Source of the DNA: Pseudomonadota bacterium
GTDB lineage: Bacteria; Pseudomonadota; Alphaproteobacteria; Azospirillales; Azospirillaceae
Length of the DNA stretch: 16,632 bases
NCBI GenBank assembly: GCA_023416455.1
Contig: JAEZHQ010000001.1
Coordinates: forward strand, 1-16,632
Reading direction: 5' to 3'
Part shown: one piece after another, positions 1 through 6,482 of the stretch
Position numbering within the stretch: position 1 is the stretch's first letter
Layout: each line of letters begins with the position of its first letter
Made by a program: the position numbers and the translations under genes
Notes under the pieces: model-generated
What the model was told of the DNA's origin: nothing
The model's database searches: none
What the model saw: the letters and a program-made list of their open reading frames with translations, nothing else

Positions 1-986
1 CCGTCGCCGTCGGCCATCTCGCCCGGGTCTTCGCCTCGCCCGGCCCGATCCACGATCCGGAGCCGCACGGCGTCGATCCCTGGCGCACCGCCCGCGCGCT
101 CCACGCCTCCGGCGTGCGCGGCGGCGACCTCGTGCAGAACTGCTTCTCCTACCATCTGACCCCGGCCGGCTCGATGTTCGAGACCGGGGCGCACGCGCTG
201 GGCTGCGCGGTGATCCCGGCCGGCACCGGCAACAGCGAGACCCAGGCGCAGGTGGCCGCCCACCTGAAGCCCAGGGCCTATGTCGGCACGCCCGACTTCC
301 TCAGGATCATCCTGGAGAAGGGGGACGAGCTGGGCCTCGACCTCTCCTCCATCGCCGTCGGCCACGTCACCGGCGGCCCCTACCTGCCCGACGCGCGCGC
401 CGTCTACGAGGGGCGCGGCATCGCGGTCTACCAGAGCTACGGCACCGCCGACCTCGGCCTCGTCGCCTACGAGACGCCGGCCCGCGCCGGGCTGGTGGTG
501 GAGGAGGACGCGCTGGTGGAGATCGTGCGCCCGGGCACCGGCGACCCGGTGGCCGAGGGCGAGGTGGGGGAGGTGGTGGTGACGGTGTTCAACCCGGCCT
601 ACCCGCTGATCCGCTTCGCCACCGGCGACCTGTCGGCGGTGCTGCCGGGGCCGAGCCCCTGCGGGCGGACCAACATGCGCCTGAAGGGCTGGCTGGGCCG
701 GGCCGACCAGACCACCAAGGTCAAGGGCATGTTCGTCCACCCCGCCCAGGTCGCCGAGGTGGTGCGCCGCCACCCCGCGGTGGCCCGCGCCCGTCTGGTG
801 GTCGGCCGGCGCGACGCCGGCGACACCATGACCCTGCGCTGCGAAGCCGCCGAAGGCGGCGGGGCGCTGGCCGCCGCCCTGCGCGAGACGCTGGCCGCCG
901 TCACCAAGCTCCGGGGCGAGGTCGAGATCGTCGCCCCCGGCAGCCTGCCCAACGACGGCAAGGTCATCGACGACGTCCGCAACTGA
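1..986 (+). CDS. Phenylacetate-CoA ligase-like acyl-CoA ligase, 3' part only
   Basis: This is the C-terminal part of an adenylate-forming acyl-CoA ligase resembling the PaaK (phenylacetate-CoA ligase) family. The frame is open from base 3 to the window edge, so the start and N-terminal portion lie outside; about 327 residues are visible. Seen: the YGTADLG motif near visible residue 146 (the A5-type motif contacting the adenylate), RFATGDLS (ATP-ribose-binding aspartate), and GRADQTTKVKGMFVHP, the hinge to the mobile C-terminal domain. The end, GSLPNDGKVIDD, supplies a lysine where the family has its catalytic one. Known for the family: carboxylate plus ATP gives an acyl-adenylate, then an acyl-CoA. 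The substrate cannot be read from sequence; an aromatic or short/branched acid is plausible. An aldehyde dehydrogenase starts about 30 bases downstream, so an aldehyde-to-acid-to-CoA route is an inference. Confidence 0.85.
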   Translation, partial: VAVGHLARVFASPGPIHDPEPHGVDPWRTARALHASGVRGGDLVQNCFSYHLTPAGSMFETGAHALGCAVIPAGTGNSETQAQVAAHLKPRAYVGTPDFLRIILEKGDELGLDLSSIAVGHVTGGPYLPDARAVYEGRGIAVYQSYGTADLGLVAYETPARAGLVVEEDALVEIVRPGTGDPVAEGEVGEVVVTVFNPAYPLIRFATGDLSAVLPGPSPCGRTNMRLKGWLGRADQTTKVKGMFVHPAQVAEVVRRHPAVARARLVVGRRDAGDTMTLRCEAAEGGGALAAALRETLAAVTKLRGEVEIVAPGSLPNDGKVIDDVRN

Positions 987-1015
987 ACAAGACCGAAACA
1001 AGGACCGTGAGAGAC

Positions 1016-2509
1016 ATGAGCGCCACCGCCGACCTCCAGCTCGACCCCTTCGCACTCGCCAAGGAGCTGTCGGGCAAGCATTTCATCGACGGCGCCTTCC
1101 GACCCGCCGTCTCCGGCCGGACCTTCCCGGTCGTCAACCCGGCCACCGGCGTGCCGGTCGCCGAGGCCGCCTACGGCGAGGCCGCCGACGTCGACGCCGC
1201 GGTGGCCGCCGCCAAGGCGGCGCAGAGGGCCTGGGCCCGGCGCCCGGCGCGCGAGCGCGGCAAGCTGGTGGCGGAATGCGGGCGCATCCTCGACGCCCAC
1301 AAGGAGGAGATCGCCCGGCTGATCGCGCTGGAAACCGGCAAGGCGCTGCGCACCGAGTCGCGCATCGAGGCCGGCGTCCTGTCCGACGCCTTCGTCTTCT
1401 TCGGCGGGCTGGCGCCGGAGCTGAAGGGCGAGACCGTGCCCTTCAACCCGGCCATGCTGACCATGACCGTGCGCGAGCCGATCGGCGTGGTCGGCGCCAT
1501 CATCCCGTGGAACGTCCCGCTGCTGCTGATGGCGCTGAAGATCGCGCCGGCCATGGTCGCCGGCAACGCGGTGGTGGTGAAGTCGGCGGAGGAGGCGCCG
1601 CTGGCCGTGCTGCGCGTCGTCCAGCTCATCAGCACCATCCTGCCGCCGGGCGTCGTCAACATCCTGTCCGGCTACGGGCCGGAATGCGGCGCGCCGCTGG
1701 TGGCGCACAAGGACGTGAACAAGGTGACCTTCACCGGCTCGGTCGAGACCGGCAAGATCGTCTCCCGGACCGCCGCCGACAAGCTCATCCCGGTGACGCT
1801 GGAGCTGGGCGGCAAGAGCCCGATGATCGTCTGCGCCGACGCCGACCTCGACAAGGCCATCGCCGGCGCCATCGCCGGCATGCGCTTCACCCGCCAGGGC
1901 CAGAGCTGCACGGCGGCCAGCCGCATCTTCGTCCACGACAGCATCCACGACGCCTTTGTCGAGGCGCTCAAGGCCAAGGTCGACGGGCTCAGGATGGGCG
2001 ACCCGCTGGACGAGGCGACCGACATCGGCACCATCGTGTCGCAGCAGCAGATGGACCGGGTGCGCGGCTACATCGCCATCGGCCAGGAGGCGGGGGCGAC
2101 CGCCCACGCCTGCTCGGCCATGCCGGACGACCCGAAGCTGGCCAAGGGCCTGTTCGTGCAGCCGCACATCTTCACCGGCGTGAAGAACAGCGACCGCATC
2201 GCCCAGGAGGAGATCTTCGGCCCGGTCTGCTGCGTCATCCGCTGGACCGACTACGAGGAGGTGATCGCCCAGGCCAACGACACCGAGTACGGCCTCGCCG
2301 CCACCATCTGGACGCGCGACCTGAAGATGGCCATGGACGCCGTGCACCGGCTGGAGGCCGGCTTCGTCCAGGTCAACCAGAACCTCGTCGTGCAGCCGAA
2401 CCTGTCCTACGGCGGCGTCAAAAGCTCGGGCCTCGGCAAGGAGGCGACGCTGGAGGCCATGCTGGAGCATTTCACGCACAAGAAGACCATCATCATCAAC
2501 ATGGCGTGA
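1016..2509 (+). CDS. NAD(P)-dependent aldehyde dehydrogenase
   Basis: A full-length class-I/II-type aldehyde dehydrogenase of 497 residues, the usual family size, expected to oxidise an aldehyde to its acid in the cytoplasm. Seen: IIPWNVP (the oxyanion-hole asparagine), the cofactor loop FTGSVETG, the general-base glutamate in LELGGKSP (Glu263), the catalytic cysteine in GQSCTAAS (Cys298), and the C-terminal motif EEIFGPV. The ATG at 1016 is preferred: AAGGA at 1000-1004 sits about 11 bases upstream. A GTG at 1007 would add three residues but lies almost on the ribosome-binding site. The gene starts 29 bases after the acyl-CoA ligase and is probably co-transcribed with it. The specific substrate is not recognisable. 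The last codons, including the stop, are tandemly duplicated just downstream (2495-2524). Confidence 0.93.
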   Translation: MSATADLQLDPFALAKELSGKHFIDGAFRPAVSGRTFPVVNPATGVPVAEAAYGEAADVDAAVAAAKAAQRAWARRPARERGKLVAECGRILDAHKEEIARLIALETGKALRTESRIEAGVLSDAFVFFGGLAPELKGETVPFNPAMLTMTVREPIGVVGAIIPWNVPLLLMALKIAPAMVAGNAVVVKSAEEAPLAVLRVVQLISTILPPGVVNILSGYGPECGAPLVAHKDVNKVTFTGSVETGKIVSRTAADKLIPVTLELGGKSPMIVCADADLDKAIAGAIAGMRFTRQGQSCTAASRIFVHDSIHDAFVEALKAKVDGLRMGDPLDEATDIGTIVSQQQMDRVRGYIAIGQEAGATAHACSAMPDDPKLAKGLFVQPHIFTGVKNSDRIAQEEIFGPVCCVIRWTDYEEVIAQANDTEYGLAATIWTRDLKMAMDAVHRLEAGFVQVNQNLVVQPNLSYGGVKSSGLGKEATLEAMLEHFTHKKTIIINMA

Positions 2510-2524
2510 ATCAACATGGCGTGA
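2495..2524 (+). repeat. 15-bp tandem duplication spanning the aldehyde dehydrogenase stop codon
   Basis: ATCAACATGGCGTGA occurs twice head to tail, at 2495-2509 and 2510-2524. The first copy encodes the final residues and stop of the aldehyde dehydrogenase. The second is in the same frame and repeats the stop, so the protein is unaffected but gains a back-up stop codon. It looks like a replication-slippage duplication. Confidence 0.9.
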
Positions 2525-2539
2525 TCCGCCCCGCCCACC

Positions 2540-2566
2540 GCCCGGCCGCCCGGCCGGCGGCCGGGC
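2540..2566 (+). terminator. GC-rich hairpin after the aldehyde dehydrogenase gene
   Basis: An 11-bp perfect stem (GCCCGGCCGCC at 2540-2550 paired with 2556-2566) closes a five-base loop. It sits 31 bases after the stop codon and just upstream of the operator for the next transcription unit. No T-run follows, so it is not a textbook Rho-independent terminator. A pause, Rho-assisted or mRNA-protecting structure is equally possible. Confidence 0.5.
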
Positions 2567-2588
2567 AGGGGCCTTGCCACGCCCCTTT

Positions 2589-2628
2589 CCATACGCTACC
2601 GTATGCGTCGCCATACGGTAGCGTATGG
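2589..2628. promoter_or_regulatory. Double-palindrome operator upstream of liuA
   Basis: Two 17-base arms, 2589-2605 and 2612-2628, are perfect reverse complements separated by six bases. Each arm is itself a palindrome of the form CATACG-N4-CGTATG, so the site holds two copies of one dyad operator with centres 22 bp apart, about two helical turns. This geometry fits two repressor dimers bound side by side, as TetR-family repressors do in related acyclic-terpene and branched-chain catabolic operons (AtuR is reported to bind two inverted repeats). A weak -35-like TTGCCA at 2574-2579 with a -10-like TACCGT at 2597-2602 would put the promoter under the left dyad, but that promoter is speculative. 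The RNA would also form a strong hairpin. The site lies 41 bases upstream of the liuA start, and no regulator gene is in the window. Confidence 0.8.
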
Positions 2629-2668
2629 CGTAACGAAGAACCGATCATCCGGGGGGAGCGCCCTGACC

Positions 2669-3841
2669 ATGCTGTCCAACCAGTATCCGACCATGAACTT
2701 CGACCTTGGCGAATCGGCGGATCTGCTGCGCGAATCGGTGCGCGCCTTCGCCGGGGACGAGATCGCCCCGCGCGCCGCCGAGATCGACCGGACCAACGAG
2801 TTCCCGAACGAGCTGTGGCGCAAGCTGGGCGACCTCGGCGTGCTCGGCGTCACGGTCGAGGAGGAGTATGGCGGGGCCGGCATGGGCTACCTGGAGCATG
2901 TGGTGGCCATGGAGGAGATCTCCCGCGCGTCGGCCAGCGTGGGGCTCAGCTACGGCGCCCACTCCAACCTCTGCGTCAACCAGATCCGCAAGAACGGCAC
3001 GGAGGAGCAGAAGCGCCGTTACCTGCCCAAGCTCATCTCCGGCGAGCACATCGGCGCCCTCGCCATGTCGGAGCCCAACGCCGGCAGCGACGTGGTGTCG
3101 ATGAAGCTGCGCGCCGACCGCAAGGGCGACCGCTTCGTCCTCAACGGCACCAAGATGTGGATCACCAACGGCCCCGACGCCGACACGCTGGTGGTCTACG
3201 CCAAGACCGACGTCAACGCCGGCCCGCGCGGCATCACCGCCTTCCTGATCGAGAAGGGCTTTCCCGGCTTCTCGGTGGCGCAGAAGCTCGACAAGCTGGG
3301 CATGCGCGGCTCCAACACCGGCGAGCTGGTGTTCGCCGACTGCGAGGTGCCGGAAGAGAACGTGCTGGGCGGCGTCGGGCGCGGCGTCAACGTGCTGATG
3401 AGCGGCCTCGACTACGAGCGCGCGGTGCTGGCCGGCGGCCCGCTGGGCATCATGCAGGCCTGCATGGACGTGGTCGTCCCCTACCTGCACGACCGCAAGC
3501 AGTTCGGCCAGCCCATCGGCGAGTTCCAGCTGATGCAGGGCAAGCTGGCCGACATGTACACGATCATGAACGCCGCCAAGTCCTACGTCTACGCGGTGGC
3601 CAAGGCCTGCGACCGCGGCGAGACGACGCGCAAGGACGCCGCCGGGGCCATCCTGTTCGCCGCCGAGAAGGCGACCTGGATGGCGCTGGAATCCATCCAG
3701 ACGCTGGGCGGCAACGGCTACATCAACGAATACCCGACCGGCCGCCTGCTGCGCGACGCCAAGCTCTACGAGATCGGCGCCGGCACCAGCGAGATCCGCC
3801 GCATGCTGATCGGCCGGGAGCTGTTCAAGGAATCCGCCTGA
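2669..3841 (+). CDS. liuA: Isovaleryl-CoA dehydrogenase
   Basis: An FAD-dependent acyl-CoA dehydrogenase of 390 residues converting isovaleryl-CoA to 3-methylcrotonyl-CoA, the first committed step after transamination and decarboxylation in leucine breakdown; electrons pass to ETF. Seen: acyl-CoA dehydrogenase motifs (SEPNAGSDVVSM, MWITNGPDADT, RKQFGQPIGEFQ). The key diagnostic is the base: GLDYERAVLAGGP places a glutamate at residue 250 in the helix where isovaleryl-CoA dehydrogenases carry it, while the usual C-terminal glutamate is replaced in YEIGAGTSEIRR. That pattern separates this enzyme from short-chain dehydrogenases. The ATG at 2669 was chosen because GGGGGGAG at 2651-2658 is well placed and the length then matches the family; an upstream in-frame ATG at 2603 lies inside the operator. 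It is the first gene of the leucine cluster. Confidence 0.95.
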   Translation: MLSNQYPTMNFDLGESADLLRESVRAFAGDEIAPRAAEIDRTNEFPNELWRKLGDLGVLGVTVEEEYGGAGMGYLEHVVAMEEISRASASVGLSYGAHSNLCVNQIRKNGTEEQKRRYLPKLISGEHIGALAMSEPNAGSDVVSMKLRADRKGDRFVLNGTKMWITNGPDADTLVVYAKTDVNAGPRGITAFLIEKGFPGFSVAQKLDKLGMRGSNTGELVFADCEVPEENVLGGVGRGVNVLMSGLDYERAVLAGGPLGIMQACMDVVVPYLHDRKQFGQPIGEFQLMQGKLADMYTIMNAAKSYVYAVAKACDRGETTRKDAAGAILFAAEKATWMALESIQTLGGNGYINEYPTGRLLRDAKLYEIGAGTSEIRRMLIGRELFKESA

Positions 3842-4038
3842 GGCCGGATCCCGCGGTGCGATTGGGTCTTTCGCAACGCGACAGAAAGGCTTAAGGACGT
3901 CGGGCGGATTGTTCGCTTCGACGACCATGGAAAGAAGAGACGGGTGGACACCGTGTCGAAAGAGGTGCGCGGTTGCAGCCGCAGGTTGCCGCCCCCGTCA
4001 CCCTTCTTTCGAAACCGTATGAGAGGAGAGGACGGGAC
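3842..4038 (+). promoter_or_regulatory. 197-base leader between liuA and thiolase with alternative pairings
   Basis: This is the longest gap inside the catabolic cluster. Visible structure: TCGAAAGA at 3956-3963 can pair with TCTTTCGA at 4005-4012, enclosing a small palindrome (GCGG...CCGC, 3969-3982). The same downstream strand (CTTCTTT, 4003-4009) can instead pair with AAAGAAG at 3931-3937. The structure ends just before the strong ribosome-binding site GAGAGGAGAGGA (4021-4032). A secondary promoter or a leader controlling thiolase expression is possible, but I see no convincing -35/-10 pair and recognise no riboswitch class. Confidence 0.3.
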
Positions 4039-5220
4039 ATGACGGACAGCGTGGTCATCGCCGGGGCGGCCCGCACGCCGATGGGCGGCTTCCAGGGTGA
4101 ACTTCAGGGGCTGACGGCGCCGCAGCTGGGATCCGCCGCCATCACGGCGGCCCTTGCGCGCGCGCGCGTGGCGCCGGACGCGGTGGAAGAGGTCTTCATG
4201 GGCAACGTGCTGCCGGCCGGCCTGGGCCAGGCGCCGGCCCGCCAGGCGGCGCTGGGCGCCGGGCTGCCCGAGGCCGTCGGCTGCACCACCATTTCCAAGG
4301 TCTGCGGGTCGGGCATGAAGGCGGTCATGATCGCCCACGACCTGATCAAGGCCGGCACCGCCGCGACCGTCGTCGCCGGCGGCATGGAGAGCATGTCGAA
4401 CGCCCCCTACCTGCTGGACCGCGCGCGCGGCGGCTACCGCATGGGCCACGGCCGCGTGCTCGACCACATGTTCCTGGACGGGCTGGAGGACGCCTACGAC
4501 CGCGGGCGCCTGATGGGCACCTTCGCGGAGGAGTGCGCCCGCCACTACCAGTTCACCCGCGAGGCGCAGGACGCCTACGCCATCGAGAGCCTGGCCCGCG
4601 CCCGCCGCGCCGTCGAGGACGGCAGCTTCGCCGCCGAGATCACCCCGGTCACCGTCAAGGGCCGCAAGGGCGACGTCGCGGTGGAGCGGGACGAGCAGCC
4701 GCTGAAGGCCGACCCCGCCAAGATCCCGACGCTGAAGCCGGCCTTCGCCAAGGACGGCACGGTGACGGCGGCCAACGCCTCCTCCATCTCCGACGGGGCG
4801 GCGGCGCTGGTGCTGACCACGCGCGCCAACGCCGACCGGCAGGGCCTGCCGGTGCTGGCCGAGATCAAGGGCCACGCCAACCACGCCCAGGCCCCGGCCT
4901 GGTTCACCACCGCCCCGGTGGGCGCGGTCTCCAAGCTGCTGGAGCGCGTCGGCTGGTCGGTCCGGGACGTCGACCTGTTCGAGCTGAACGAGGCTTTCGC
5001 GGTGGTCGCCATGGCCGCCATGCGCGACCTCGACATCCCCCACGACCGGCTCAACGTCCATGGCGGCGCCTGCGCGCTCGGCCATCCCATCGGCGCCTCG
5101 GGAGCCCGCATCCTGGTGACCCTGCTGGCGGCGCTGGAGAAGAACGGGCTGAAGCGCGGCGTCGCCTCGCTGTGCATCGGCGGCGGCGAGGCCACCGCGG
5201 TGGCCATCGAGCGGGTGTGA
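4039..5220 (+). CDS. Acetyl-CoA acetyltransferase (thiolase)
   Basis: A thiolase of 393 residues, the standard length for biosynthetic/degradative acetoacetyl-CoA thiolases (AtoB/PhaA type). It cleaves acetoacetyl-CoA or 2-methylacetoacetyl-CoA with CoA, or runs in reverse. Seen: the nucleophilic Cys89 in KVCGSGMKAV, NEAFAVV, His349 in ALGHPIGASGAR, and Cys379 in LCIGGGEATA, so the catalytic set is complete. The ATG at 4039 is preceded by a purine-rich ribosome-binding site (GAGAGGAGAGGA, 4021-4032) and gives the conserved beginning VVIAGAARTPMGGF; an upstream extension would be non-conserved. In context it could handle the acetoacetyl unit left after HMG-CoA lyase, once re-activated to CoA, or the last step of isoleucine degradation. 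Substrate choice between these cannot be read here. Confidence 0.93.
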   Translation: MTDSVVIAGAARTPMGGFQGELQGLTAPQLGSAAITAALARARVAPDAVEEVFMGNVLPAGLGQAPARQAALGAGLPEAVGCTTISKVCGSGMKAVMIAHDLIKAGTAATVVAGGMESMSNAPYLLDRARGGYRMGHGRVLDHMFLDGLEDAYDRGRLMGTFAEECARHYQFTREAQDAYAIESLARARRAVEDGSFAAEITPVTVKGRKGDVAVERDEQPLKADPAKIPTLKPAFAKDGTVTAANASSISDGAAALVLTTRANADRQGLPVLAEIKGHANHAQAPAWFTTAPVGAVSKLLERVGWSVRDVDLFELNEAFAVVAMAAMRDLDIPHDRLNVHGGACALGHPIGASGARILVTLLAALEKNGLKRGVASLCIGGGEATAVAIERV

Positions 5221-5238
5221 TACGGACGGCACCGGGCG

Positions 5239-5264
5239 CAGGCCCGCCCCGGCGGGCGGGCCTG
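5239..5264 (+). terminator. Intercistronic GC hairpin between thiolase and acyl-CoA dehydrogenase
   Basis: CAGGCCCGCC at 5239-5248 pairs perfectly with 5255-5264, and one more C-G pair leaves a four-base loop. There is no T-run. It lies 18 bases after the thiolase stop and 32 bases before the next start. An attenuating, partial terminator or an mRNA-processing/stabilising hairpin is likelier than a full stop, since the downstream genes continue the same pathway. Confidence 0.5.
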
Positions 5265-5296
5265 GGAGATCAGGACGGACGGCGGGAGGACAGCCC

Positions 5297-6430
5297 ATGC
5301 GGCTGACGGAAGAGCAGCAGATGGTGCGCGACATGGCGCGCGCGTTCTCGGCCGAGCGGCTGGCGCCGACGGCCGCCGAGCGGGACCGGACCGGGGCCTT
5401 TCCCAAGGCGGAGCTGGCCGAGATGGGCCGGCTCGGCCTCATGGGCATGCTGGTGCCCGAGACCTTCGACGGGGCCGGCACCGACCATGTCGCCTACGCG
5501 CTCGCCATCGAGGAGATCGCGGCCGGCGACGGCGCCATCTCCACCATCATGAGCGTGCACAACTCCGTCGGCTGCATGCCGATCCTGAAGTTCGGCAGCA
5601 CCGAGCAGAAGGAGCGCTTCCTGAAGCCCATGGCGCGCGGCGAGCGGCTGGGGGCCTTCTGCCTGACCGAGCCGCAGGCCGGATCGGACGCCGCCGCCAT
5701 CAAGACCCGCGCGCGCCGCGACGGCAACCACTGGGTGCTGAACGGCACCAAGCAGTTCATCACCTCGGGCCGCAACGCCGACCTGGCGATCGTCTTCGCG
5801 ATCAGCGACCCCGACGCCGGCAAGAAGGGCATCACCGCCTTCATCGTTCCCACCGATACGCCCGGCTATCAGGTGGCGCGGGTGGAGGAGAAGCTCGGCC
5901 AGAGCTGCTCCGACACCTGCCAGATCGTCCTCGACGACTGCCGCATCCCGGCCGACCTCATGCTCGGCCCGGAGGGCGGCGGCTACAAGGTGGCGCTGGC
6001 CAACCTGGAGGGCGGGCGGATCGGCATCGCCGCCCAGTCGGTGGGCATGGCGCGCGCGGCGCTCGACCACGCCGTCCGCTACGCCCAGGAGCGGCGGAGC
6101 TTCGGCGTGCCCATCGCCGAGCACCAGGCGGTGGCCTTCCGGCTCGCCGACATGGCGACCCGGGTGGAGGCGGCGCGCCATCTCGTGCTGCACGCGGCGA
6201 GCCTGCGCGACGCCGGCGAGCCCTGCCTGAAGGAAGCCGCCATGGCCAAGCTGTTCGCCTCGGAGATGGCCGAGCGGGTGTGCTCCGACGCCATCCAGAT
6301 CCACGGCGGCTACGGCTACCTCGCCGACTTCCCGGTCGAGCGGATCTACCGCGACGTGCGGGTCTGCCAGATCTACGAGGGCACCAGCGACATCCAGCGG
6401 CTGGTCATCAGCCGCGCCCTGCTCCAGTGA
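5297..6430 (+). CDS. Short/branched-chain acyl-CoA dehydrogenase
   Basis: A 377-residue FAD acyl-CoA dehydrogenase distinct from LiuA. Its catalytic glutamate is in the usual short-chain position: ICQ-IYEGTSDIQRLVI places Glu361 as the base, as in butyryl-CoA and 2-methylbutyryl-CoA dehydrogenases. Other motifs: LTEPQAGSDAAAI, FITSGRNADLAIV, RRSFGVPIAEHQAV, IHGGYGYLADFPVER. The length is typical. The ATG at 5297 follows GGGAGGA at 5284-5290. The position between thiolase and the carboxylase genes suggests it oxidises 2-methylbutyryl-CoA or isobutyryl-CoA from isoleucine or valine, giving the cluster a second branch. This assignment rests on context; butyryl-CoA dehydrogenase is the main alternative. 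Electrons would go to ETF, which is not encoded in the window. Confidence 0.9.
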   Translation: MRLTEEQQMVRDMARAFSAERLAPTAAERDRTGAFPKAELAEMGRLGLMGMLVPETFDGAGTDHVAYALAIEEIAAGDGAISTIMSVHNSVGCMPILKFGSTEQKERFLKPMARGERLGAFCLTEPQAGSDAAAIKTRARRDGNHWVLNGTKQFITSGRNADLAIVFAISDPDAGKKGITAFIVPTDTPGYQVARVEEKLGQSCSDTCQIVLDDCRIPADLMLGPEGGGYKVALANLEGGRIGIAAQSVGMARAALDHAVRYAQERRSFGVPIAEHQAVAFRLADMATRVEAARHLVLHAASLRDAGEPCLKEAAMAKLFASEMAERVCSDAIQIHGGYGYLADFPVERIYRDVRVCQIYEGTSDIQRLVISRALLQ

Positions 6431-6482
6431 CGCCCATCCCGACGCCCGCCGCGAGGCCAAGAAGAATGGGAGACCGACGGCC

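Noticed and set aside
599..2614. A 671-codon minus-strand frame and an 872-codon plus-strand frame (1276-3894) over the aldehyde dehydrogenase region
   Set aside because: Both are alternate-frame shadows of the aldehyde dehydrogenase and isovaleryl-CoA dehydrogenase genes; their composition is Arg/Gly/Ala-rich and non-homologous.
2603..2668. An upstream ATG start for isovaleryl-CoA dehydrogenase
   Set aside because: It falls inside the palindromic operator, has no ribosome-binding site and adds a non-conserved 22-residue tail. The ATG at 2669 has GGGGGGAG in place.
4015..4021. A CCGTATG half-site resembling the liuA operator near the thiolase start
   Set aside because: Only one half is present with no dyad partner; another lone CATACG occurs inside the stress-protein gene near 12502, so half-sites arise by chance.
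3973..4038. An upstream start for the thiolase
   Set aside because: The extra residues do not resemble a thiolase N-terminus, and the extension covers the leader and the strong ribosome-binding site that serves the ATG at 4039.
6433..6470. Possible pairing of CCCAT with ATGGG around the liuB ribosome-binding site
   Set aside because: Only five pairs over a 28-base loop; this is expected by chance in such GC-rich DNA.
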